Source: JBGOTP01 sp041476545
GTDB lineage: Bacteria; Acidobacteriota; Vicinamibacteria; Vicinamibacterales; CAVVIG01
DNA length: 11,256 bases
Assembly: GCA_041476545.1 (NCBI GenBank)
Contig: JBGOTP010000156.1
Coordinates: 1 to 11,256 of the forward strand
Direction of reading: 5' to 3'
Shown here: positions 1-8,780 of the stretch, one piece after another
How positions within the stretch are numbered: the stretch's first letter is position 1
How the letters are laid out: each line of letters starts with the position of its first letter
Translations under genes and position numbers: made by a program
The notes under the pieces: generated by a model
Seen by the model: the letters and a program-made list of their open reading frames with translations, nothing else
The model's database searches: none
Told to the model about the DNA's origin: nothing

Positions 1-1797
<1,797 letters not shown>

Positions 1798-1810
1798 AGG
1801 ATGTCTGCGG

Positions 1811-2080
1811 CTACTTTCTGATACTCAACCGCTTGATCAGGTCGGCGTATCGATGGGCGTCTTTCGCCTTGAGGTAGTCCAGCAGCCGCCGGCGGCGTCC
1901 GACCAGCATCAAGAGGCCGCGGCGCGAATGATGATCTTTCGCGTGCGACTTGAAATGTTCTGTGAGGTAGTTGATGCGTTCGCTGAGAATCGCGACCTGG
2001 ACTTCGGGGGAGCCGGTGTCGCCGTCGTGTGTCTTGTAGGAACCGATGAGTTCGGTCTTGCGATCTTTCGTCAACGCCAC
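1811..2080 (-). CDS. rpsO: 30S ribosomal protein S15
   Basis: S15 is a primary 16S rRNA-binding protein of the small subunit; it binds the central domain and organises platform assembly. The 89-residue product has the usual S15 length and sequence: a start of MALTKDRKTELI, the GDTGSPEVQVA segment that contacts the rRNA three-way junction, HFKSHAKDHHSRRGL, and the C-terminal LLDYLKAKDAHRY helix. The start codon is GTG at 2078-2080. That choice is fixed by the conserved N-terminus and by a GGAGG site six bases upstream, the best ribosome-binding site in the window. It stands 119 bases downstream of truB, in front of pnp. In several bacteria S15 represses its own translation through its mRNA leader; the leader here could host such a site, but this is inference. 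Confidence 0.98.
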   Translation of the reverse strand: MALTKDRKTELIGSYKTHDGDTGSPEVQVAILSERINYLTEHFKSHAKDHHSRRGLLMLVGRRRRLLDYLKAKDAHRYADLIKRLSIRK

Positions 2081-2086
2081 AACCAG

Positions 2087-2091
2087 CCTCC
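2087..2091 (-). promoter_or_regulatory. Strong Shine-Dalgarno site of rpsO
   Basis: The minus strand reads GGAGG, followed by six bases and then the GTG start of rpsO. It supports the non-ATG start. It contrasts with most other genes here, which lack a good site and rely on overlap with the preceding gene. Confidence 0.85.
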
Positions 2092-2110
2092 ACGAGCGGT
2101 CTAGTACTTT

Positions 2111-2141
2111 GGCCTCGGGCGTTGGGCATTACCCTTGGGCC
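2111..2141 (-). promoter_or_regulatory. Possible stem-loop in the rpsO 5' leader
   Basis: On the minus strand a GGCC at 2141-2138 can pair with a GGCC at 2114-2111. Inside it a GGG (2134-2132) can pair with CCC (2126-2124) around a short UAAUG loop, or alternatively with a second CCC at 2119-2117. A leader structure with alternative pairings would fit S15 autoregulation as known in other bacteria. The pairing is short and a GC-rich sequence gives many such matches, so this is only a candidate. Confidence 0.25.
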
Positions 2142-2159
2142 GATGAGAACCGGACGCGC

Positions 2160-2189
2160 CGTATACCCTAAATTTCTTTAATCGAACAA
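2160..2189 (-). promoter_or_regulatory. Candidate sigma70-type promoter for rpsO-pnp
   Basis: Minus strand: TTGTTC at 2189-2184 (3 of 6 to TTGACA), an 18-base spacer, then TATACG at 2165-2160 (4 of 6 to TATAAT). It lies in a conspicuously AT-rich stretch (about 2161-2205) within an otherwise GC-rich window, in the only gap of this size inside the infB-to-pnp block. The predicted transcript would begin near 2153 and carry a leader of about 70 bases. The match is mediocre; position and composition are the stronger arguments. Confidence 0.4.
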
Positions 2190-2199
2190 GCTAAACATG

Positions 2200-3213
2200 T
2201 TACATCAGGACGACGAAGGGATGCAAAAGGCCCGGCGTTCGTGCGGGCTCAGCCAGGCCGACGAGATTGCCGTGACGATCCATGAGTCTGAACGGGTTCG
2301 GCGACGTGTCGACCGCGGCACTGTTGGCGGTTGTCTCCCAGACGACCGGGTCGATGCGCCCGGCGAAATCGCCTGGCGACAGATCGCGTCCATGGCCGGC
2401 ATGCCGCACGCCGTCATCGGTCAGGGCGAGCGCCGGCAGCGCGGGCAGCATCCGCGAGAGGGGAATGAGCGCCGCCGCCGCGCGCTCTCGGCCGTGTTCA
2501 CTGTCTTCGATGGCGTCGAGCGGCACCGCATCGGCAAGAAGGGCATCGCCGCTTCGCACGCGTCGCAAAGCGACGAGATGCGCGCCGACGCCCAGGCGCG
2601 CGCCGAGGTCGTGGGCGAGCGACCGGACGTAGAAGCCGGCGGAGCAGTCCACTCGCAGGCCGACCGAGTCTCCATCGACGCTCACAATGTCGAGCGCTGA
2701 TGTCGTCACCAGAACGGGAGCCAGCGCCAGCGCCGGCGCCTCCGGCGGAACGGTTTCCGGCCCGGCCCCGGCCTGCCGGCGATCGGCCCGGCGCGCGAGC
2801 TTGTAGCTCGGCTGCCCGGCGATCTTCTTGGCCGAGTACGCCGGCGGCTGCTGCATGAAGGTGCCCCGGTACGCGTCGAGCGCCCGGTCGATGGCGTCGC
2901 GGCCCGGAAGGGGTCCCTCGTGCGGGAGTCCCGTGGGCTGGCCCGCCGCATCGTACGTATTCGTCGAAAAGCCGAGGCGGACGACGGCGTCGTAGCTCTT
3001 GTCGGCGGCGCTCAGAAAGCGCGCCAGTCGTGTCGCCTTCCCGATGACCAGCGGGAGCACGCCGCTCGCATCCGGATCCAGCGTGCCGGTGTGGCCGACG
3101 CGACGTTCCCCGAGCGCGCGTCGAGCGCGCGCGACAACATCGTGGGAACTCGGGCCAACAGGCTTGTCGACGATCAGCAGACCATCCAACTTACGCGGGG
3201 CCTTCAGGTTCAT
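2200..3213 (-). CDS. truB: tRNA pseudouridine(55) synthase TruB
   Basis: TruB converts uridine 55 in the T-loop of nearly all tRNAs to pseudouridine and also acts as a tRNA folding chaperone. The 337-residue product has the family N-terminus GLLIVDKPVGPSSHDVV (11-27), the catalytic motif HTGTLDPDASGVLPL at 41-55 with catalytic Asp46 (E. coli Asp48), Tyr74 in KSYDAVVRLG, PPAYSAKKIAG at 123-133, and YVRSLAHDLG (195-204) with Arg197 matching the active-site arginine. A PUA-like C-terminal domain ends in GNLVGLAEP and HPFVVL. It is slightly longer than E. coli TruB (314), partly from an Ala/Pro/Arg-rich insertion at about 141-168. The frame is open further upstream to 3375, but that stretch is an out-of-phase shadow of nrnA; ATG at 3213 leaves the usual short leader before the first motif. 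It overlaps nrnA by 23 bases, so translation is likely coupled. Confidence 0.97.
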   Translation of the reverse strand: MNLKAPRKLDGLLIVDKPVGPSSHDVVARARRALGERRVGHTGTLDPDASGVLPLVIGKATRLARFLSAADKSYDAVVRLGFSTNTYDAAGQPTGLPHEGPLPGRDAIDRALDAYRGTFMQQPPAYSAKKIAGQPSYKLARRADRRQAGAGPETVPPEAPALALAPVLVTTSALDIVSVDGDSVGLRVDCSAGFYVRSLAHDLGARLGVGAHLVALRRVRSGDALLADAVPLDAIEDSEHGRERAAAALIPLSRMLPALPALALTDDGVRHAGHGRDLSPGDFAGRIDPVVWETTANSAAVDTSPNPFRLMDRHGNLVGLAEPARTPGLLHPFVVLM

Positions 3214-4177
3214 CGATCGCTCGACCGATCTTGTCGATGAACAGCGTCCGGAGTCCGTCGATCGTGCCGGTGACCGAGCAGCCGGCGGCATTCTTGTGTC
3301 CGCCGCCGCCGAACTCCTTGGCGACGGCGCCGATGTCGATCGGGCCTTTGGACCGCATGCTGACGCGGTACTCATTCCCGGCGATGTGTTTGAAGAAGAC
3401 GACTGCCTGCACTTCCTTGACTGTCAGGGGGAGGTTGATGAGGCCTTCCGTGTCCTCGTACGTGCCGCCCGCGGTGCGCGCCATCTCCTGGTCCAGATAG
3501 ACGACGGCAATGCGCCCGGTCGCATCGACCTGCATCGCGCTCAACACGGCCCCAAACAGCTTCAGCCGGCCCATGTTGTTGCTGTCGTAGACATTCCGCG
3601 CCACGAGGACCGGGTCGACGCCGGCTTCGAGCGTCTTGCGGCAGATGTCGAACGTCCGTGGAGAAATGCTGGAGTAGTGGAACGATCCGGTATCGGTCAG
3701 GATCGCCAGGTAGATGTGCGTGGCGATTTCTTTGGACAGTGGCACATCGAGCGCGTGAATGAGATCGAAAACCATCTCGGCGCAGGCCGCCGCCGACGCA
3801 TCGAACCAGTTGATCTGGCCGTATCCTGAGTTGCCGGGGTGATGATCGATGTTGATGACAAACGATCGCTCGAGCCCCGTCACGCCCGTGCGCGCCAGGT
3901 CGCTGCACTCCATGATGATGGCGGCATCGAATTCGCCCTCGACCCGTTCGGTGATCTCGATGTCGCTGACACCGGGAAACGCCATGATCGGCGGTGGGGC
4001 GCTGTCCTTGTTGACGACCCGCACCTCCTTGCCAAGGTCGCGCAGGGCGTAGGCCATGGCGAGCGCTGATCCGATGGAATCGCCGTCTGGCCTGGAGTGC
4101 GAGGCGATCACGAACCGCCGCCTGGACCGGATCGCCTCGGCGATCTGCAGCAGCTCAGGAGACGGGGTCGTCGTCAT
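3191..4177 (-). CDS. nrnA: DHH/DHHA1 phosphoesterase, nanoRNase/pAp phosphatase (NrnA type)
   Basis: This family hydrolyses 2- to 5-nucleotide RNA fragments left by other exoribonucleases; many members also dephosphorylate 3'-phosphoadenosine 5'-phosphate (pAp). The 328-residue product has the full set of metal-binding motifs: HSRPDGDSIGS at 27-37 (His27, Asp31, Asp33), Asp93 in MECSD, the name-giving Asp111-His112-His113 in NIDHHPGN, and Asp162 in TDTGSF. The C-terminal DHHA1 domain carries the substrate-binding GGGGHKNAAG at 290-299. Length and layout match B. subtilis NrnA (about 313). The start ATG at 4177 overlaps rbfA by 23 bases, and the stop overlaps truB by 23. Its place beside pnp fits a role in finishing RNA decay, but this is inference. 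Activity on pAp, c-di-AMP breakdown products or nanoRNA cannot be told apart from sequence alone. Confidence 0.93.
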   Translation of the reverse strand: MTTTPSPELLQIAEAIRSRRRFVIASHSRPDGDSIGSALAMAYALRDLGKEVRVVNKDSAPPPIMAFPGVSDIEITERVEGEFDAAIIMECSDLARTGVTGLERSFVINIDHHPGNSGYGQINWFDASAAACAEMVFDLIHALDVPLSKEIATHIYLAILTDTGSFHYSSISPRTFDICRKTLEAGVDPVLVARNVYDSNNMGRLKLFGAVLSAMQVDATGRIAVVYLDQEMARTAGGTYEDTEGLINLPLTVKEVQAVVFFKHIAGNEYRVSMRSKGPIDIGAVAKEFGGGGHKNAAGCSVTGTIDGLRTLFIDKIGRAIDEPEGPA

Positions 4178-4523
4178 GCTTCTTATGGAGTTCGTTGAGG
4201 ATCTGTTCGATGCGATCCTGACCGGCGATCGAGTCGTCGTAGACGAATGTGATGTCCGGCGTCCGGCGGAGTCGCAGCCGCGATCCGATCTGGCGGCGGA
4301 GAAACGGCGCGGCCCGCCCGAGCGCCCGCTCCGAGTTCTTTCGAGCCCGTTCGTCGCCGAGGGCTGTGAAGTACACGCGGGCGAGCTGCAGGTCCGGCGT
4401 CACCTGAACGCGGGTCAGCGTCACGAATCCGACGCCGGGATCGTGCACCTCTCGCGCGAGCAGCAACGCCAGCTCGCCGCGAATCTGATCCGCCACCCTG
4501 TCCGGACGGGAGCCCTGTCCCAT
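4155..4523 (-). CDS. rbfA: 30S ribosome-binding factor A
   Basis: RbfA binds the immature 30S subunit near the 5' end helix of 16S rRNA and helps the last steps of maturation, including cold adaptation. The 122-residue product is a single KH-like fold of normal length. Family pattern: RPDRVADQIRGELALLLA at the N-terminus, HDPGVGFVTLTRVQVTPDL (27-45), ARVYFTALG, and the RTPDITFVYDDSI strand before a final helix and a charged tail (HKKHDDD). The start ATG overlaps the infB stop by one base in a TGATG, with no separate ribosome-binding site, so translation is very likely coupled to infB. The 3' end overlaps nrnA by 23 bases. Confidence 0.97.
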   Translation of the reverse strand: MGQGSRPDRVADQIRGELALLLAREVHDPGVGFVTLTRVQVTPDLQLARVYFTALGDERARKNSERALGRAAPFLRRQIGSRLRLRRTPDITFVYDDSIAGQDRIEQILNELHKKHDDDPVS

Positions 4524-7291
4524 CAGGCCGTCACGAGCACTCGTTCCATGGCGAAGACCTCAATGAGGTCGCCGACCTTGATGTCGTTGAACTTGTCGAA
4601 CCCGATGCCGCACTCGAAGCCGGTCTTGACCTCGCTCGCATCGTCCTTGAAGCGGCGCAGCGATCCGATCTTGCCCGCGTAGACCACGACGTTGTCGCGC
4701 AGGAGACGCGCCTGAGCATCGCCCGAGCGGGTAATACGCCCCTCGGTCACCATGCAGCCGGCGATGGTGCCGAACTTGGGTGTCTTGAAGATGTTGCGGA
4801 CCTCGGCGACGCCCAGCCGTACTTCCTTGAAGGTCGGGTCGAGCAGCCCGGTCATGGCCTTCTTCATTTCGTCCGTCACGTTGTAAATGACCGAGTGCTG
4901 CCGGATCTCCACGCGCTCGCGGGTCGCGATGCCCTCGGCGTTGCGGTCGGGCCGCACGTTGAAGGCGATGATGATGGCGTTCGACGCCGACGCGAGGAGC
5001 ACGTCGGATTCGTTCACGGCACCGACGCCGGAGTGAATGATCCGGATCTTGACCTTTTCGTCGGTCAGCTTGGCCAGCGTATCGGCCAGCACTTCGGCCG
5101 AACCCTGCACGTCGGCCTTGATGATGATCGGCAGTTCCTTCATGCCGCCTTCGGCGATCTGCGCCTGAAGGGACTCGAGCGTGAGGCGTCCGCCTTTGGC
5201 GCCAAGCAGCTTGTTCTTGGCCTGCTCCTCGCGGAACGCCGCGATCTGGCGCGCCTTCGCGGCCTCCGCGACCTGGAAGACATCACCCGGCTGCGGCAAT
5301 CCCGTGAGGCCAAGCACTTCCACCGGCGTCGAGGGCCCCGCGGATTTGACCGGCCGGCCTCGGTCGTCGATGAGCGCGCGCACGCGGCCCACGATCGGGC
5401 CGGCGATGAATGTGTCGCCCACGTTGAGCGTCCCGTCCTGCACGAGCACGGTGGCCACCGGGCCGCGGCCCTTGTCCAGTTTGGCTTCGAGCACGGTGCC
5501 CGACGCGCTCCGCTTGGGATTCGCCTTCAGTTCGAGGATGTCGCTCGAGAGCAGGATCATTTCGAGCAGGAGATCGATGTTCTGCTTCTTCTTCGCCGAG
5601 ACTTCAACGGTGACGGTCTTGCCCCCCCATTCCTCGGGCATCAGATCGAGATCGGTCAGCTCGCGCTTGACGCGCTCCGGGACCGCATTCGGCTTGTCGA
5701 TCTTGTTGATGGCCACGACGAGTGGCACATTGGCCGCCTTCGCGTGGTCGATGGCTTCCCGCGTTTGCGGCATGACGCCGTCGTCGGCCGCGACCACGAG
5801 GACGACGATGTCGGTGACCTTGGCGCCGCGAGCCCGCATCAGGGTAAACGCCGCGTGGCCGGGCGTGTCGAGGAACACGATGTCGCGGTTGTTGATCGTC
5901 ACGTGGTAGGCGCCGATGTGCTGCGTGATGCCGCCGGCTTCGCGCTCGGCGACGCGCGCCTCGCGGATCGCGTCGAGCAAGCTCGTCTTGCCGTGGTCGA
6001 CGTGCCCCATGACCGTGACCACGGGTGCGCGGGTCACGACATCCTCGGCCCGCGCCTCGTCCGCATCGACCTGCGTCAACTCCTCTTCGAAGCTGCGCAT
6101 CTGCACATCCGCACCGAATTCGCGCGCGAGCATGCTCGCCGTCTCGGTGTCGAGCGTCTGGTTGATCGTCATCACCAGCCGTTTCATGAACAGCTTCGCG
6201 AGCACTTCCTTTGGGCGGACGTCGAGCTTGTCCGCGAGATCCTTGACCGTCATGCCTTCGGCGAGCGTGATGGTGCGCGTGACCACCGGTGGAGCCGCCA
6301 CGACGGGCGCCGTTGCGCGCGGCGCCGGATCGCGCCGTGGACCGGCGGCCGGACGGAACGGAGCCTGTCTCATCGGCGGACGCGAGGGCATCCCGGGCCG
6401 ATGCGGGTAGGGTCCGCCGGGACGAGGCGGCATGCCCGGCTGCTGCGTGCGAACGGGCTGAGACGGCAGCGGACGCGGACCGCCCGGAGTGGGCCGCGGC
6501 CCCGTATAGGCAGGCCGAGGCGGACCAGCGGGCCCACCGGGACGGACGGCCGGCTGACCCGCACGTTGAGTACCGGGAGCGCCCGGCGCTCCGGGTTGCG
6601 CGGTCGCCGGACGGGCGCTCGTCGGAGCAGCCGCGCGAGGTGCCGGCCGGGGAGCGGTTCGAGGCGGAGTCTGCGTTGGCAGTGGCGCCGCCGGCGCTGT
6701 CGGACGCTGTTCCTCGATGCGGAGACGCAGGGTTGGCGGTACCACGCGGCCCGGTACGACCGTCTTCGTCGTCGGTGTCTCTGACGCCGGCGGAGTCGCG
6801 ACAACAGGCTCAGTTACGACCTCCTCGGCAACGGATGCCGGCAGGTCGGCGGCGCCGGCGTGAATGTCGTGAGCCGATAGCGCCGCGACTCCATCGACCT
6901 GCTGGTCGGGCAGCGGCATCGGCGAAGGCGGGAACGTGGCCGAGACGCCTGCGTCGGCCTCGGGCGCGGCGACCGCCGCCGGCTTGACCGTCTTGACCAG
7001 CCGAGGGGGTGGAAGGGCCGGGGCGACAGGCTTGGGGGGTTCGGGCGCCTTTTTCGCGGGCCCGCCCTTCCGGCCCTTCACCGCCGGTAGGTCGGCAAAG
7101 ATATCGCCGCCCGGCAGCGTGATCTTGCGCTGCCGCGCGAGCCTATCGACGAATTGCCGCGCGACGACTTCTTCGATCGTGCTCGACGCGCTCTTGAGGT
7201 CGATGCCGTGATCGCGCTTGAGCAGGGCGGTGACTTCCTGGCTCGTCGTGCCGAGCAGTTCAGCGACTTTGTAGATCCGAACAGTTGCCAA
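4523..7291 (-). CDS. infB: Translation initiation factor IF-2
   Basis: IF2 is the GTPase that places initiator fMet-tRNA on the 30S subunit and promotes 50S joining. The 922-residue product has an N-terminal IF2_N helical domain (about 2-52), a long Pro/Ala/Gly/Arg-rich linker (about 75-335), a second IF2_N domain (341-392), the G domain, then domain II, domain III and the fMet-tRNA-binding C domains. The GTPase motifs are all intact: G1 GHVDHGKT at 429-436, G2 GGITQ at 453-457, G3 DTPGHA at 475-480, G4 NKID at 529-532 and G5 SAK at 565-567. The start is TTG at 7291, supported by the MATVRIYKVAELLG N-terminus and an AGAGG eight bases upstream that overlaps the nusA stop. The linker is unusually proline-rich and includes a PPP at 94-96. 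infB is 12 bases after nusA and shares TGATG with rbfA. Confidence 0.98.
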   Translation of the reverse strand: MATVRIYKVAELLGTTSQEVTALLKRDHGIDLKSASSTIEEVVARQFVDRLARQRKITLPGGDIFADLPAVKGRKGGPAKKAPEPPKPVAPALPPPRLVKTVKPAAVAAPEADAGVSATFPPSPMPLPDQQVDGVAALSAHDIHAGAADLPASVAEEVVTEPVVATPPASETPTTKTVVPGRVVPPTLRLRIEEQRPTAPAAPLPTQTPPRTAPRPAPRAAAPTSARPATAQPGAPGAPGTQRAGQPAVRPGGPAGPPRPAYTGPRPTPGGPRPLPSQPVRTQQPGMPPRPGGPYPHRPGMPSRPPMRQAPFRPAAGPRRDPAPRATAPVVAAPPVVTRTITLAEGMTVKDLADKLDVRPKEVLAKLFMKRLVMTINQTLDTETASMLAREFGADVQMRSFEEELTQVDADEARAEDVVTRAPVVTVMGHVDHGKTSLLDAIREARVAEREAGGITQHIGAYHVTINNRDIVFLDTPGHAAFTLMRARGAKVTDIVVLVVAADDGVMPQTREAIDHAKAANVPLVVAINKIDKPNAVPERVKRELTDLDLMPEEWGGKTVTVEVSAKKKQNIDLLLEMILLSSDILELKANPKRSASGTVLEAKLDKGRGPVATVLVQDGTLNVGDTFIAGPIVGRVRALIDDRGRPVKSAGPSTPVEVLGLTGLPQPGDVFQVAEAAKARQIAAFREEQAKNKLLGAKGGRLTLESLQAQIAEGGMKELPIIIKADVQGSAEVLADTLAKLTDEKVKIRIIHSGVGAVNESDVLLASASNAIIIAFNVRPDRNAEGIATRERVEIRQHSVIYNVTDEMKKAMTGLLDPTFKEVRLGVAEVRNIFKTPKFGTIAGCMVTEGRITRSGDAQARLLRDNVVVYAGKIGSLRRFKDDASEVKTGFECGIGFDKFNDIKVGDLIEVFAMERVLVTA

Positions 7292-7299
7292 ACGTGTAA

Positions 7300-7304
7300 C
7301 CTCT
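7300..7304 (-). promoter_or_regulatory. Shine-Dalgarno site of infB
   Basis: The minus strand reads AGAGG with an eight-base spacer to the TTG start. Its first A is the last base of the nusA TAA stop, so ribosomes finishing nusA end directly on the infB loading site. It decides the choice of the TTG start. Confidence 0.75.
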
Positions 7305-8749
7305 TAGATGTCGACTTTTTCGACGTTCTCGACCGTTTCCGCGGACGCCGTTCCGGCTTCGCCGCGCGCCGCCGCGAGAATCTTCTCCGCGGTTTTCGCC
7401 CCGATTCCGGGAATCTCCGACAGCTGTCCGGCGGTTACGGCGGCAAGACTCGCCGGTGTCCCGTAGCCGGCCTCGACGAGCTTGCGTACCGTCTTGTCTC
7501 CGATCCCGTTCAGCGTGTAGGGTAGTGCGCTCTCGCCGTCGGTGGCGCTCTCCGATCCGGTCGCGACGTTTTCGCCGGCATCGTTCACAGGGTTCGCAGC
7601 GTTCACCGGGTCGACCGCGTCGTCAGGTGCCGCATCCGGAGACTCCCCGCCGGCCTCGAGGCCCTCGAACTGCGCTTCGACTTCACGGCGCTTCTCTTCC
7701 TCGCTCTTGATGTCGATCCGCCAGCCGGTCAGCTTGGCGGCAAGCCTCACGTTCTGGCCTTTCTTCCCGATCGCCAGCGACAGCTGTTTGTCCTCGACGA
7801 TGACTTCCATCACGCGTTCGTGGTCGTCCACGATCGAGACGCGCTGCACCTTGGCGGGGCTGAGGGCGTTGGTGACGAACGCAATCGGATCCTCGGAGAA
7901 CTCCACGATGTCAATCTTCTCTCCGCGCAGTTCGCGGATGATGGACTGCACCCGGGTGCCCTTCATGCCGACACAGGCACCGACCGGATCGACGTCGCGC
8001 TCGCGCGAGAAGACCGCGACCTTCGCCCGGTCGCCCGCTTCGCGCACCGCGCCGCGAATCATCACCGTCCCATCGTAAATCTCCGGCACTTCCTGCTCGA
8101 ACAACTTGATGAGGAGCGCCGGATCGGTCCGCGACAGCACGATCTGCGGTCCCTTCGCGCTGCGGTTCACGCCCTTGATGACGCTGCGGACGCGGTCGGC
8201 GGGCGCATAGCTCTCGGCGCGCGATTGTTCCTTCCTCGGCAGGACCGCTTCGATGCGTCCGACCTCCAGAATGATGTCGCCGTTCTCGAAGCGTTTCACC
8301 GTGCCGTTCACCACCTCGCCGACACGCTGGTTGTATTCGGCGAAGATGTTCTCCCGCTCAGCCTCGCGGACCTTCTGGAAGATGACCTGCTTGGCGGTCT
8401 GCGCCGCGATGCGGCCCAGCACTTCGGTCGGCTTGGGAAACTCCATTTCGTCGCCGAGCTCGATGCCGTTCGCCACCTCATCACCGTACAGTTGCTGATA
8501 CATCTGACGCGCGTCGTCGATGCCGATCTCGGTGGCGGCGTTCGTCACGTCCTGCACAACCTGCTTGAGCGCGAAGAGGTCCACCTGCCCGGTGTCGAGA
8601 TTGAACCGCGTCTTCAGATTCTCACCGGTTTTGTAGTACTTGCGCGAGGCCGTGGCGACGGCTTCTTCAATGGCACTGATCACGACGTCGGGTTCGATCC
8701 CCTTCTCCTTCGCGAGCGCCTCGATTGTCTGTTGCAGCGGATTGGACAT
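7304..8749 (-). CDS. nusA: Transcription termination/antitermination factor NusA
   Basis: NusA binds RNA polymerase and nascent RNA, promotes pausing and hairpin-dependent termination, and takes part in antitermination complexes. The 481-residue product has the N-terminal polymerase-binding domain (about 1-137, with the typical ALAKEKGIEPDVVISAIEEA), an S1 domain (about 140-205), KH1 with GMKG at 261-264, and KH2 with IGKKGQNVRLA at 327-337. An acidic, low-complexity linker follows (about 355-405). A C-terminal helix-hairpin-helix region (about 408-462) contains two repeats, LNGIGDKTVRKLVEAG and EIPGIGAKTAEKILAA. This is longer than the Bacillus form (about 371), which lacks such a tail, and close to E. 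coli (495). ATG at 8749 is the only possible start, because an in-frame TGA lies four codons upstream. No good ribosome-binding site is seen: GAGGG is 13 bases away, inside the heptamer repeat. Confidence 0.98.
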   Translation of the reverse strand: MSNPLQQTIEALAKEKGIEPDVVISAIEEAVATASRKYYKTGENLKTRFNLDTGQVDLFALKQVVQDVTNAATEIGIDDARQMYQQLYGDEVANGIELGDEMEFPKPTEVLGRIAAQTAKQVIFQKVREAERENIFAEYNQRVGEVVNGTVKRFENGDIILEVGRIEAVLPRKEQSRAESYAPADRVRSVIKGVNRSAKGPQIVLSRTDPALLIKLFEQEVPEIYDGTVMIRGAVREAGDRAKVAVFSRERDVDPVGACVGMKGTRVQSIIRELRGEKIDIVEFSEDPIAFVTNALSPAKVQRVSIVDDHERVMEVIVEDKQLSLAIGKKGQNVRLAAKLTGWRIDIKSEEEKRREVEAQFEGLEAGGESPDAAPDDAVDPVNAANPVNDAGENVATGSESATDGESALPYTLNGIGDKTVRKLVEAGYGTPASLAAVTAGQLSEIPGIGAKTAEKILAAARGEAGTASAETVENVEKVDI

Positions 8750-8752
8750 AAC

Positions 8753-8780
8753 CAGCTTTCAGCCCTCAGCTATCGGCTAT
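8753..8780 (-). repeat. Four in-phase degenerate heptamer repeats between rimP and nusA
   Basis: The plus strand reads CAGCTTT, CAGCCCT, CAGCTAT, CGGCTAT and then CAG. On the minus strand this is ATAGCCG, ATAGCTG, AGGGCTG, AAAGCTG. The array fills nearly the whole rimP-nusA spacer, starts inside the rimP TGA stop and ends four bases before the nusA ATG. It carries no obvious self-complementary stem. It resembles the short tandem heptanucleotide repeats that some bacterial genomes scatter through intergenic spaces; whether this genome does so cannot be seen from one window. Confidence 0.7.

Noticed and set aside
3214..3375. N-terminal extension of truB by 54 residues
   Set aside because: The added part is Ser/Ala/Arg-rich out-of-phase nrnA sequence and has no counterpart in TruB.
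4895..6784. Plus-strand open frame of 629 codons opposite infB
   Set aside because: It lies fully inside conserved IF2 coding sequence, has His/Arg/Asp-rich composition typical of antisense frames and no recognisable motif.
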